From the NCBI RefSeq assembly GCF_003313465.1, contig NZ_KZ845664.1, positions 1-64,000 of the forward strand: 64,000 nt of DNA, given 5' to 3'. This DNA is from Thermoflavimicrobium daqui (GTDB lineage: Bacteria; Bacillota; Bacilli; Thermoactinomycetales; Thermoactinomycetaceae). Under the pieces are notes generated by a model. It worked only from the letters and a program-made list of their open reading frames with translations, was not told where the DNA came from and made no database searches. A program made the position numbers and the translations under genes. Shown here piece by piece: positions 1 to 8,474 of the stretch. Within the stretch, counting starts at the first letter, position 1. Every line of letters starts with the position of its first letter.

Positions 1-325
<325 letters not shown>

Positions 326-405
326 ACGGAGTATCTTTATCGATACAAATTTTTGAATCGAAACCTCTCGGGTCATGTTCTCACCTTTAGTTTTCAAGGA
401 ATATA

Positions 406-452
406 AAAAAAACCTCTTTATAACTCCGTATGAGTTATAAAGAGGTTTTTTT
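406..452 (+). terminator. Strong intrinsic terminator directly after 16S
   Basis: A perfect 21-bp stem (406-426 with 432-452), five-nucleotide loop CGTAT, with the stem's 3' arm ending in a T-run. It sits only 80 nt after the mature 16S end, so the transcript cannot include a 23S gene. Confidence 0.93.
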
Positions 453-490
453 CGTAATTAAAAAGGATAATAATAGATTAATACTTATAT

Positions 491-545
491 GAGCATGCTG
501 CATAATTCAATTCAGAACTTAACCTAGCTCATTCCTAGAATTAGA
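491..545 (-). repeat. Dispersed intergenic repeat, family B (copy 1)
   Basis: Read on the minus strand this has TAGGAATGAGCTAGGTT followed by GAATTATGCAGCATGCTC. It resembles copies at 14060-14141 and 33427-33521 (plus strand) and 44746-44814 (minus strand). It is non-coding and lies between the 16S terminator and the permease promoter. This copy is shortened. Confidence 0.6.
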
Positions 546-707
546 GAGAATCACCTTTATGTAGGATCAATTTTTCTTGCAGGGACAAGAGTTTCTAAGA
601 GCAAATCTCTAAGAAACTCTATTGATCGATTAAGGCTATGGAAGTGAGTAGGGAAGCGATAAGCAGTTTTTTTAGAAGGGCAGCCTCTATGTAATAAAAT
701 AAATATA

Positions 708-736
708 TTGACTGACTAATGATTTTGTATTATTAT
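708..736 (+). promoter_or_regulatory. Promoter of the NCS2 permease gene (putative)
   Basis: TTGACT (708-713), 17-nt spacer, TATTAT (731-736), a good sigma-A type match. Transcription from here would give a leader of about 360 nt before the GTG start at 1106. Confidence 0.6.
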
Positions 737-790
737 ACTATGTAAAATTAGTATACTATTGGAATTATATTTTTAATTTGTATTTACTTT

Positions 791-804
791 TGAAAACGGT
801 TTCT
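791..804 (+). promoter_or_regulatory. cre-like CcpA site in the permease leader
   Basis: TGAAAACGGTTTCT matches the catabolite-responsive element consensus TGWAANCGNTNWCA at 13 of 14 positions. It lies about 50 nt downstream of the predicted transcription start, a position where CcpA can act as a roadblock. The match is seen directly; binding is inferred. Confidence 0.5.
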
Positions 805-853
805 TATAAAAATGATTAACTAAAATAACAACAAAGTCATTTTCTCCTTTGGG

Positions 854-983
854 GATAAATTCGCTAAGGTCGATTTATCTACCAATATGATATAAAATAG
901 GTAGCTTAAACTCTGTTAATCGGGGTTTTACTGCGCCATAGAGCTAGGGGACTGTCTGTTCCTCTATTTCTATGGTGTTTTTT
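854..983 (+). promoter_or_regulatory. Structured leader with attenuator-like terminator
   Basis: The 360-nt leader holds a hairpin GATAAAT/ATTTATC (854-860 with 873-879), a second CTACC/GGTAG (879-883 with 900-904) and a terminator-like stem CGCCATA/TATGGTG (934-940 with 971-977) followed by a T-run. A terminator between promoter and gene suggests attenuation. It does not match the purine riboswitch consensus that often precedes xanthine permeases. The rest of 453-1105 holds only the repeat, the promoter and the cre-like site described separately. Confidence 0.45.
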
Positions 984-1105
984 ATATATAACGAGATAGC
1001 TGCATAATGGATCTCTTATCCGTTCTCACCTCACTCATGTAGCTTAGAGTATAAGGGATTATTTATGCAACCATCTGAAATCATTTAAAATAGGGGGATC
1101 TGGCT

Positions 1106-2512
1106 GTGGAACAACAAAAGTTACCTTTATGGCGTACAACTACACTAGGGCTTCAACATATTTTAGCCATGTATGCTGGAACCATTGTGGTCCCATTAAT
1201 TGTAGGGCCTGCAATTGGTTTGAATGAAAAAGAACTAGCTTATTTAATCTCGCTTGATTTTTTAGGATGTGGAATTGCTACGCTCCTTCAGGTACTAGGA
1301 GGGAGATATTTTGGTATTAAGTTACCGATCGTACTTGGTTGTGCATTTCAAGCTGTAGCACCAATGATCGCTATTGGAAAATCTTCAGGTATACCCGCTA
1401 TATATGGGGCGATTATCGGATCAGGTATAGCGGTATTTCTACTTTCCAATGTTTTTGGTAAAATTTTGAAATTTTTCCCTCCAGTTGTAACAGGATCAGT
1501 TGTGACAATTATTGGGATTACCTTGATACCTGTAGCAATTAATCATGCGGCGGGAGGTATGGGTAAACCAGGCTTTGGAAGTCTTGAAAATTTGGGAATG
1601 TCTCTATTTACTTTAGCACTTGTTATCATTATTAATCGAGTTTTTAAAGGATTTATTCAGTCGATTGCTGTATTACTTGCATTAATTATCGGCACGATTG
1701 TAGCAGGATTTCTAGGGATGGTTGACTTAACCCCGGTAAAAGAGGCTGGATGGGTGCAATTAGTGCAACCTTTCTATTTTGGGATTCCTAAGTTTGAATG
1801 GTCAGCGGTTATTGCTTTAACTTTGGTATCGCTTGTTTCCATGATTGAGTCAACAGGTGTGTTTATTGCTTTAGGTGAAGTTGTTGAGAAAAAAGTGGGC
1901 CCAAATGATATCAAAAAAGGATTACGTGCAGAAGGTATGGCTCAAATCATCGGTGGTGTCTTCAATTCTTTCCCTTATACTTCTTTTTCGCAAAACGTTG
2001 GGCTTGTAGCTTTGTCACGTGTAAAAAATAATAGTGTTGTTATAGCGGCTGGATCCATTTTGATTCTCTTAGCCTTTTTTCCGAAAATTGCTGCTATCAC
2101 TACCCTCATTCCTGATGCCGTATTAGGTGGAGCTATTCTTCCCATGTTTGGTGTAGTTTGTGCATCAGGTATTCGGATGTTATCTAAGGTCGATTTCTCT
2201 CGTAATGAAAATCTGATTATTGTAGCTGCCTCGATTGGAATGGGCTTAGGAGCTGCTGTTGTTCCAGCATGGTTTAAAGGAATGCCAGAAAGCTTTCGCT
2301 TGTTCTTTGAGAGTGGAATAGTAGTAGGGAGTTTAATGGCTGTTCTACTAAATATTGTGTTTAATGGGGTCAAAACAAAACCCGAACTAAAAGAAGAAGG
2401 TAAGAGCCAGATTAGCGATTCTGAAGAAAGTGAAGCAGTTGATCACCATCATAGAGGGAAAGAAACAGAAGTTGTTGCGAGTGACCAATTAAGTGAGTCG
2501 AAACCCGTTTAA
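1106..2512 (+). CDS. NCS2 nucleobase:cation symporter, xanthine/uric-acid permease type
   Basis: A polytopic membrane protein of 468 aa from a GTG start preceded by AGGGGG. It belongs to the nucleobase-ascorbate transporter family, which imports purines or pyrimidines with protons or sodium. The family signature appears as QNVGLVALSR (about residues 294-303), the Q-N-x-G form typical of xanthine/uric acid carriers rather than the E-N-x-G form of uracil carriers, and the ESTG motif of the preceding helix is present. The C-terminal tail (about 430-468) is acidic and His-rich (VDHHHRGK) and probably cytoplasmic. The gene stands alone between a structured leader and a terminator. Xanthine is the likely substrate (PbuX-like), but that is inference. 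Confidence 0.85.
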   Translation: MEQQKLPLWRTTTLGLQHILAMYAGTIVVPLIVGPAIGLNEKELAYLISLDFLGCGIATLLQVLGGRYFGIKLPIVLGCAFQAVAPMIAIGKSSGIPAIYGAIIGSGIAVFLLSNVFGKILKFFPPVVTGSVVTIIGITLIPVAINHAAGGMGKPGFGSLENLGMSLFTLALVIIINRVFKGFIQSIAVLLALIIGTIVAGFLGMVDLTPVKEAGWVQLVQPFYFGIPKFEWSAVIALTLVSLVSMIESTGVFIALGEVVEKKVGPNDIKKGLRAEGMAQIIGGVFNSFPYTSFSQNVGLVALSRVKNNSVVIAAGSILILLAFFPKIAAITTLIPDAVLGGAILPMFGVVCASGIRMLSKVDFSRNENLIIVAASIGMGLGAAVVPAWFKGMPESFRLFFESGIVVGSLMAVLLNIVFNGVKTKPELKEEGKSQISDSEESEAVDHHHRGKETEVVASDQLSESKPV

Positions 2513-2560
2513 ACTAAATGGAACGAATAGTTGGATTAATCCATATTTAAAAAATAATAA

Positions 2561-2598
2561 GCCCGTACCACTTGACGCAGTGATACGGGTACTTTTTT
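2561..2598 (+). terminator. Intrinsic terminator after the permease
   Basis: CCCGTACCACT (2562-2572) pairs with AGTGATACGGG (2579-2589) with one mismatch and is followed by T6. The stem is also readable from the opposite strand, so it may serve the convergent PTS operon too. Confidence 0.8.
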
Positions 2599-2629
2599 AC
2601 GATTGAAGACGAATAACGATGTTGTTCAT

Positions 2630-3919
2630 TTATGATGCATTTTCCTGCTGTTTTACTGCTTGATTATCTCCCATTTTGATAAATGGTAAGTATAAAACGA
2701 CTGCGATAACAAAGTTGATCACTTGTAAGATGACTCCAGATATTGCTCCACCGGTAACCAGATAACCACTAATAATGGGTGGTACATTCCAAGGGACTAA
2801 AGCAACGGCTTTTGGAACGAATCCGGAAGAAATAGCTAAATAGGTAATAATCGTAAGTACTACTGGGATAAGAATAAAAGGAATAATCAAAATAGGATTT
2901 AAAACAATGGGTAAGCCAAAGAGTACGGGTTCATTGATGTTAAACAACCCAGGTGCTCCAGATAAGCGACCCATCATACGATATTGTTGACTTTTTGCTA
3001 CTATAAAGATAGCTGCAATAAGGGCAAGTGTGGTTCCAGCCCCACCCATGTGCACAAATACATCAAAAAATGGTTTGGTAATTGTATGAGGTACATCGGT
3101 AGCAGCTACCCCTTTTCCAAATGCTTTAATGTTTTCTTCTAATGCTGGTAAATAAACAGAATCCATAATAGGACCGAGTATATTTGTGCCATGTAGACCA
3201 AAGGACCATAATAAATGGATGAGGATAGCTACGATAATTGCTGAAGGTAATGAACTGGATAATATTGAGGTTAGTGGTTTTTGAATCGTATTAAAGATAA
3301 TCTCAAATAAGCTGATTTTTGCAAGTACATTAATTATAAGATTAATAGCAGACATCAAGATGAAGATAATGGTTGCAGGAAGTAAGTCAGCAAAAGAACG
3401 TGCGACTCCATCTGGTACTCCTTTTGGCATTTTAATGGCAAGAGATTTGACTTTAACTAATCTCCGATATAATTCTGTAACGATAATAGCAATCAAAATG
3501 CTAACAAATAAACCTTGTGCTCCTAACCATGCTAGAGTAAGACCCGAAGCATCTTTAGTAGGAGGTACAAAAATAATCGTAGAACCGAAAGAAAGAACTG
3601 CTGCTGAGATGGCATTCACTTGATACGATTTAGCGAGATTATAACTAACACCTATTCCGACGAGAATGGCAAGGATAGCAAAAGAACCATTCCAAATACC
3701 GCTACCGAGCTGCTTCCATGTTTCACCAAAGGCACTAGCCATTGCTTTTTGGAAGGCTTCGATTGGTAAGCCATTAATTAGTACCGCAAATGATGCAATA
3801 ATAATTAGTGGCATAATTAAAACAAATCCATCACGAATAGCAACGAGATGACGTTGAGAACCAATCTTTCCGGCAATTGGCACAAAATGTTTCTCAAGTG
3901 CTTGAATAAATCTATTCAT
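2630..3919 (-). CDS. PTS lactose/cellobiose-type EIIC membrane component
   Basis: The membrane permease of a phosphotransferase system of the lactose/N,N'-diacetylchitobiose/cellobiose family, 429 aa, starting MNRFIQALEKHFVPIAGKIG. About ten hydrophobic segments and family stretches such as LWSFGLHGTNILGPIM and PGLFNINEPVLFGLP identify it. I place the start at 3919 because AAGGAGG lies just upstream; the reading frame runs 15 codons further without a ribosome site. It is preceded by the EIIB gene in the same operon. No EIIA, glycosidase or PTS regulator gene is nearby, so EIIA must come from elsewhere and the sugar cannot be named. Confidence 0.9.
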   Translation of the reverse strand: MNRFIQALEKHFVPIAGKIGSQRHLVAIRDGFVLIMPLIIIASFAVLINGLPIEAFQKAMASAFGETWKQLGSGIWNGSFAILAILVGIGVSYNLAKSYQVNAISAAVLSFGSTIIFVPPTKDASGLTLAWLGAQGLFVSILIAIIVTELYRRLVKVKSLAIKMPKGVPDGVARSFADLLPATIIFILMSAINLIINVLAKISLFEIIFNTIQKPLTSILSSSLPSAIIVAILIHLLWSFGLHGTNILGPIMDSVYLPALEENIKAFGKGVAATDVPHTITKPFFDVFVHMGGAGTTLALIAAIFIVAKSQQYRMMGRLSGAPGLFNINEPVLFGLPIVLNPILIIPFILIPVVLTIITYLAISSGFVPKAVALVPWNVPPIISGYLVTGGAISGVILQVINFVIAVVLYLPFIKMGDNQAVKQQENAS

Positions 3920-3942
3920 TTTTTCCTCCTTAATAAAATAGA

Positions 3943-3956
3943 TGTTATCGCTTTCA
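3943..3956 (-). promoter_or_regulatory. cre site between EIIB and EIIC genes
   Basis: On the minus strand TGAAAGCGATAACA matches the CcpA cre consensus TGWAANCGNTNWCA at all positions. It lies in the 68-nt gap between the EIIB and EIIC genes, so repression would act as a roadblock inside the operon or on an internal promoter. Binding is inferred. Confidence 0.65.
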
Positions 3957-3987
3957 AATGACATAAAATTAAGCTATTAATAAATAA

Positions 3988-4290
3988 TTACTTTTTTAAT
4001 GTGAGTACATGTTCGATTACTGCTTCACCATTAACAGTGCCGTAGTGCATTGGGTTGACGGTGTCAACGGGAACACCATAAGGTTCAGCTTGTTTTTGGA
4101 TATCACTTAATAGATAACGGACTTGAGGTCCTAGCAAAATAACATCAACTTCATTAATAAAGTCGTGAAGTTGTGAAGCTGGTGCTGCCCATATTTTGGC
4201 ATCCATTGATTTTTTTTGCGCTGCTTCTTGCATTTTCTTAACCAAAATACTAGTAGACATCCCTGCGGAACATAGAAGTAAAATTCGCAT
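3988..4290 (-). CDS. PTS lactose/cellobiose-type EIIB component
   Basis: A 100-aa cytoplasmic phosphocarrier. The N-terminus MRILLLCSAGMSTSILV contains the phosphorylated cysteine (Cys7) in the CSAGMSTS P-loop of the cellobiose EIIB family, and VILLGPQVRYLL is the second family block. It accepts phosphate from EIIA and passes it to sugar moving through EIIC. CTAAGGAGG precedes the ATG. It is the first gene of the minus-strand operon and lies behind a leader with a long-range stem ending in a U-run. The complete length and intact cysteine indicate a functional protein. Confidence 0.93.
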   Translation of the reverse strand: MRILLLCSAGMSTSILVKKMQEAAQKKSMDAKIWAAPASQLHDFINEVDVILLGPQVRYLLSDIQKQAEPYGVPVDTVNPMHYGTVNGEAVIEHVLTLKK

Positions 4291-4328
4291 GTAAATCCTC
4301 CTTAGAATAGGTGATAAGTACTATTAAT

Positions 4329-4519
4329 AAAAAAGCCGAAAAACATAAACGGATAGAGTAAATCCATAACATGATCCAACCAGAATCATCAACCTATGCG
4401 CAATTGGTGTTATTTTGGCAAAATTCACGCACATTTTGGATATCCCATTATTAAGAAATAAAAAGATATACCGACTCTGATCAGATGGATGACGTTTTAA
4501 ATCCGCTTATTTTTCGGCT
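4329..4519 (-). promoter_or_regulatory. Structured leader of the PTS operon with a long-range terminator-like stem
   Basis: On the minus strand AGCCGAAAAA plus CGGAT (4519-4501) pairs with ATCCG plus TTTTTCGGCT (4354-4334), and the 3' arm runs straight into T6, about 40 nt before the EIIB start. The two arms are separated by ~146 nt holding smaller hairpins, including a TCTGATCAGA palindrome and ATGTGC/GCGCAT. It looks like an attenuator whose enclosed region could be an aptamer or protein-binding RNA. I recognise no known riboswitch or LicT-type RAT sequence. Confidence 0.45.
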
Positions 4520-4942
4520 CGTGCCTGTATAGAACAGTAACACGCCAAAGGTATTGTTTTTTATTGATTAGTTTTAATAATAAACAAGATCATAATCAAT
4601 TTCAATGATTTTTTGTATCCTTTTATAATATTATGTTCTTTCAATAATGAACTGGTGGGTCAGAAAAATTGAGATAAATATCCTATATTTTCCATGATTT
4701 ATATACTATGGTTGTGTCTATTGGTATTGCTCTCTTAATTCATGCCACATGCTGCGTTATTTTGCATATGATAGATTCCTATCATTTACTTCAAAAGAAA
4801 ATAATTATTGAACATTTGTAAGATCTCGACTGATACTTTTTAGCTTCTTCTGATCAAAAAACCTTATTTTAAGCATGATATTAGGGGTTCAGGGTTATGA
4901 AAATAAAGTGGATTAGGGACAACCTAAATAGAAAAATAATTA
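4520..4942. other. AT-rich intergenic stretch
   Basis: This is the region between the PTS leader and the ilv promoter. No reading frame with a ribosome site was found. A segment around 4745-4785 (minus strand, ending CGCAGCATG) weakly resembles repeat family B but is too diverged to call. Confidence 0.4.
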
Positions 4943-4971
4943 TTGACATTGTTGTTAGAGAGTTTTATAAT
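4943..4971 (+). promoter_or_regulatory. Consensus sigma-A promoter of the ilv operon
   Basis: TTGACA (4943-4948), 17-nt spacer, TATAAT (4966-4971): both hexamers are perfect. It lies about 50 nt before the first T-box leader and is the only strong promoter seen upstream of ilvE. Confidence 0.88.
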
Positions 4972-5020
4972 CACAATAACAAGAAACACAAACAAAAAGA
5001 AATGATTTGAATATAGATTT

Positions 5021-5337
5021 AAAAGCGAAGAAAAGGAAAGTAGAAGAAGCTATGAATGCTCAGAGAGCTATCCCAAGGCTGAGAGGATAGTCATCATTCT
5101 TCTTTGAACGTCGTCTTGGAGCCTTGTTCTTGAAAAGGAGTTTCCTTAGTAGAGAAACAACGGAATGGTTCACGTTATAGAACTAAAGTCCAGCGATCGG
5201 GCTCGGACTTAGTGAGTCTGTTTTTCGTGAGGAGAACAGAGAAGCTGAGTGGTACCGCGAGAACTCTCGCCTCAGTAATGTAAACCGCACTTCATATGTG
5301 CCAAGTGCGTGTTTGCTTGTTGAGGCGAGAGTTTTTT
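5021..5337 (+). promoter_or_regulatory. T-box leader 1 of the ilv operon
   Basis: A tRNA-sensing T-box. Stem I elements AGTAGAAG, AGAGAGCTATCC and GGCTGAGAGGATAG are present, as is the specifier-loop GAAC (5106-5109). The T-box sequence TGGTACCGCG (5250-5259) is followed by a terminator, AACTCTCGCCTCA pairing with TGAGGCGAGAGTT, then T6 (5262-5337). The triplet next to GAAC reads TTT in the register of leader 2; CTT (Leu) is one base upstream. The amino acid sensed is therefore uncertain, with leucine most sensible for this operon. The 150 nt between the two leaders hold nothing recognisable. Confidence 0.93.
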
Positions 5338-5488
5338 ATAAGCTAAATGGGCATTGCTCATAGTAATTCTTTGAAGATAGCTTATAAAAAGCCCACTTTA
5401 TAAAAAATCTAACTCTTATTCTAGCTAAATCAATTAGATTGATATGACTTATTGATAGACAAAACTAGACCTATCAAACATAAGTAAA

Positions 5489-5807
5489 AGCAATGAAAAG
5501 GAAGAGTAGAAGAAGGCAATGATGCACAGAGAGCTATCCCTAGGCTGAGAGGATAGACATCATCCTTTATCGAACATCGCCTTGGAGCTGTACTCTTGAA
5601 AGGGAGAACATCCTAAGTAGAGAGAAAACGGAATGGTCCACGTTATCGGACTAAAGTCCAGTGATCGATTCGGACTTAGTGAGTCTGTTTTTCGTGAGGA
5701 AACAGAGAAGCTGAGTGGTACCGCGAGAACTCTCGCCTCAGCAAAGTGACACACGCGACGGGTAAAAAACGTCTGAAGTGTGATGCTTTGCCGAGCGAGG
5801 GTTTTTT
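5489..5807 (+). promoter_or_regulatory. T-box leader 2 of the ilv operon (Ile specifier)
   Basis: A second T-box, clearly a duplicate of the first. It has AGTAGAAG, AGAGAGCTATCC, a specifier loop reading ATC directly before GAAC (5570-5576), T-box TGGTACCGCG (5716-5725) and a terminator pairing CTCGC...GCAAAG with CTTTGC...GCGAG before T6 (about 5730-5807). ATC is an isoleucine codon. It ends about 40 nt before ilvE. In series with leader 1, a transcript would have to pass both terminators. Confidence 0.93.
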
Positions 5808-5846
5808 ATTTATACGCTTTCATTCCAAAAAGAAAGGAACTTGAAA

Positions 5847-6746
5847 ATGAAAGAATATTTGGTCTATATCAATGGTAATTTTGTTCCTCGAAGTCAAGCT
5901 ACTGTGTCTGTCTTTGATCATGGGTTTCTATATGGAGATGGAATTTTTGAAGGAATTCGCAGCTATGAAGGGAATGTCTTTTGTCTTCGAGAGCATATCA
6001 AACGGTTATATGAATCTGCAAAGTCAATTTTGCTAGATATTCCAATGACTCCTAAGGAAATGGAAGAAGCGATCGTAGAAACTTTACAACGAAACTCTTT
6101 GGCAAATGCATATATCCGTGTTATTGTTTCCCGTGGGAATGGTGATCTGGGGTTAGACCCAAGAAGCTGTATTCATCCAAATGTGATTATCATAGCTGAA
6201 GCGTTAGCGATTTTTCCTAAAGAGTTTTATGAAAAAGGACTTCGTATTGCTACTGTCCCAACACGACGTAATATCCCAGATGCACTCAATCCAAAAATTA
6301 AATCACTAAACTATCTCAATAATATCCTGATCAAATTAGAGGCAACTCAAGCCGGTGTATTTGAAGCATTAACATTGACACAAGATGGATATGTATGTGA
6401 AGGCTCTGGAGATAATGTATTCATTGTAAAAAACGGCAAAATTATCACACCACCTACGTACTTAGGAGCACTTGAAGGAATTACGCGTAACATCGTCATT
6501 GAGCTGTGTGAAAATTTAGGAATACCTTGTAAAGAAGAACCTTTTACTCGTCATGATGTATATGTGGCTGATGAAATTTTTCTCACTGGAACAGCAGCAG
6601 AAATGATTCCCGTGATTGAAGTAGATTCTCGTATCATAGGTGAAGGAAAGCCTGGGCCGGTAACGAAGCAGATTATTACCGAGTTTCGTAAACAAACCAA
6701 AGTTAGAGGTACAAAAGTACCTGGTCTTAGCCCACTAACTGCATAA
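5847..6746 (+). CDS. ilvE: Branched-chain amino acid aminotransferase
   Basis: A PLP fold-type IV transaminase, 299 aa, interconverting Ile, Leu and Val with their 2-oxo acids using glutamate/2-oxoglutarate. Family marks are VFDHGFLYGDGIFEGIR near the N-terminus, the PLP lysine in KSLNYLNNIL, EGSGDNVF, and LEGITRNIVIEL binding the cofactor phosphate. I chose ATG 5847 with GAAAGG 9 nt upstream; a TTG two codons earlier is too close to that site. It is the first gene after the two T-boxes, so the last step of the pathway leads the operon. Confidence 0.95.
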   Translation: MKEYLVYINGNFVPRSQATVSVFDHGFLYGDGIFEGIRSYEGNVFCLREHIKRLYESAKSILLDIPMTPKEMEEAIVETLQRNSLANAYIRVIVSRGNGDLGLDPRSCIHPNVIIIAEALAIFPKEFYEKGLRIATVPTRRNIPDALNPKIKSLNYLNNILIKLEATQAGVFEALTLTQDGYVCEGSGDNVFIVKNGKIITPPTYLGALEGITRNIVIELCENLGIPCKEEPFTRHDVYVADEIFLTGTAAEMIPVIEVDSRIIGEGKPGPVTKQIITEFRKQTKVRGTKVPGLSPLTA

Positions 6747-6767
6747 ACCGAAAGGAAGTGAGCTAAA

Positions 6768-8474
6768 GTGAAAACAATGCAAAAGCAAAGTATAAAAATG
6801 ATGTCAGGTGCACAGATGGTCATTGAAACACTAAAGCGTTTAGGAATCGACACGATTTTTGGATATCCTGGTGGAGCGATTTTACCGATTTATGATGCTT
6901 TATATCATAGTGGAATTCATCATATTTTAACACGCCATGAGCAGGCAGCTATTCATGCAGCAGAAGGTTATGCCCGAGCTACTGGTAAAGTGGGTACTGT
7001 CATGGCTACCTCAGGTCCGGGAGCTACTAATTTAGTTACAGGAATTGCTGATGCATTTATGGACTCAACCCCAGTTGTGATCATTACAGGTCAAGTTGCA
7101 ACTGCGATGATTGGTACCGATAGTTTTCAAGAAGTAGATGTCATAGGCATTACCATGCCGATTACCAAGTATAGCTATCAGGTAAAAGATACAGCAGAAC
7201 TACCACGTGTTTTATGCGAAGCTTACTATCTCGCTGGATCTGGTAGACCCGGTCCTGTTGTCATTGATATTCCGAAAGATGTTTCCCAACGAACAGCTGA
7301 GTTTCAATATCCCGAAAAACTAAATCTTTTAGGATATCAACTACCACCAGAGCCAGATCTGGACTTAATCGAACAAATTCATGCAGCAATAACCCAAGCT
7401 AAGCGTCCACTCTTATATATCGGTGGGGGGGTGATCCATGCTGAAGCTGCAGAAGAGGTTGTTCAATTGGCTCGAAAAGCTAGAATCCCAGTTACCTCGA
7501 CTTTAATGGGATTAGGAGCATTTCCACCTGATGATCCACTTTTTCTGGGAATGTTGGGTATGCATGGTACTTATGCAGCTAATATGGCAGTATTTCACGC
7601 AGATCTATTAATCGCTTGTGGTGTTCGTTTTGATGATCGAGTTACCGGCAAGTTAGACCGCTTTTCTCCCAACTCAAAGAAAGTGCATATTGATATAGAT
7701 CCTGCTGAAATTGGCAAAAATGTTGCCATTGATTATCCATTAGTTAGTGATGTAAAAAAAGCACTTCAAGCATTATTAAAAAATCCACCTGTTGTTCATT
7801 CTGAAAAATGGATAGAGCAAGTACAAACATGGTATCACGAATACCCTTTGCATTACAAGCAGGAAAATACATCTTGTATTAAACCACAGTTAGTTATTGA
7901 TACTTTGAGTCGATTAACAGATGGAAGAGCTATTATTACCACTGAAGTAGGCCAACATCAGATGTGGGCAGCTCATTTTTATCAGGCAAAAGCTCCACGA
8001 ACTTTTATCACTTCAGGTGGTTTAGGGACAATGGGGTATGGTTTCCCAGCGGCGATGGGGGCACAGATTGCTAGACCCGACGCAACGGTGGTCTGTATTG
8101 CTGGAGATGCTTCATTTCAAATGAATCTGCAAGAGTTACAGACGATTGCTGAACGTAATTTGCCTGTAAAAGTGTTTGTTATTAATAATCATTTTATGGG
8201 TATGGTTCGACAATGGCAGGAAATGTTTCACGATAATCGATTGTCTGAATCAAAAATTGGAAATCCAGATTTTGTACAAGTTGCAGAAGCATTTCAAGTC
8301 AAAGGTATCCGTGTAACGACTGCTGAACAAGTTGAAGCAGCGATTCAAGAAGCTTTAAGTATCTCTGGACCTGTAGTCGTTGATTTTGTAGTAGAAGAGG
8401 AAGAAAATTTATTTCCGATGGTACCCCCAGGTAAAGGGAATGATGAGATGTTGGTCAAAGGGTGGGATGAGTAA
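6768..8474 (+). CDS. ilvB: Acetolactate synthase large (catalytic) subunit
   Basis: A ThDP-dependent acetohydroxyacid synthase of 568 aa, condensing pyruvate with pyruvate or 2-oxobutyrate, the first common step to Val/Leu and Ile. The N-terminal ThDP domain has IDTIFGYPGGAILPIYDAL with the catalytic Glu in TRHEQAAIHAAEGYARATG. The central FAD-binding domain follows, and the C-terminal ThDP/Mg site is GDASFQMNLQEL...NNHFMGMVRQWQ. The start is GTG 6768 after AAAGGAAG. Its stop overlaps the next start as TAATG, indicating translational coupling to the regulatory subunit. Confidence 0.97.
   Translation: MKTMQKQSIKMMSGAQMVIETLKRLGIDTIFGYPGGAILPIYDALYHSGIHHILTRHEQAAIHAAEGYARATGKVGTVMATSGPGATNLVTGIADAFMDSTPVVIITGQVATAMIGTDSFQEVDVIGITMPITKYSYQVKDTAELPRVLCEAYYLAGSGRPGPVVIDIPKDVSQRTAEFQYPEKLNLLGYQLPPEPDLDLIEQIHAAITQAKRPLLYIGGGVIHAEAAEEVVQLARKARIPVTSTLMGLGAFPPDDPLFLGMLGMHGTYAANMAVFHADLLIACGVRFDDRVTGKLDRFSPNSKKVHIDIDPAEIGKNVAIDYPLVSDVKKALQALLKNPPVVHSEKWIEQVQTWYHEYPLHYKQENTSCIKPQLVIDTLSRLTDGRAIITTEVGQHQMWAAHFYQAKAPRTFITSGGLGTMGYGFPAAMGAQIARPDATVVCIAGDASFQMNLQELQTIAERNLPVKVFVINNHFMGMVRQWQEMFHDNRLSESKIGNPDFVQVAEAFQVKGIRVTTAEQVEAAIQEALSISGPVVVDFVVEEEENLFPMVPPGKGNDEMLVKGWDE

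Noticed and set aside
743-1000. Purine riboswitch before the xanthine-type permease
   Set aside because: The conserved P1-J-P3 nucleotides (TATAA...GTCTACC...CCGTAAA...GACTA) are not present in the right order.
4329-4519. MITE bounded by AGCCGAAAAA inverted repeats
   Set aside because: No target duplication and no second copy; the placement before a gene with a T-run fits an RNA attenuator better.
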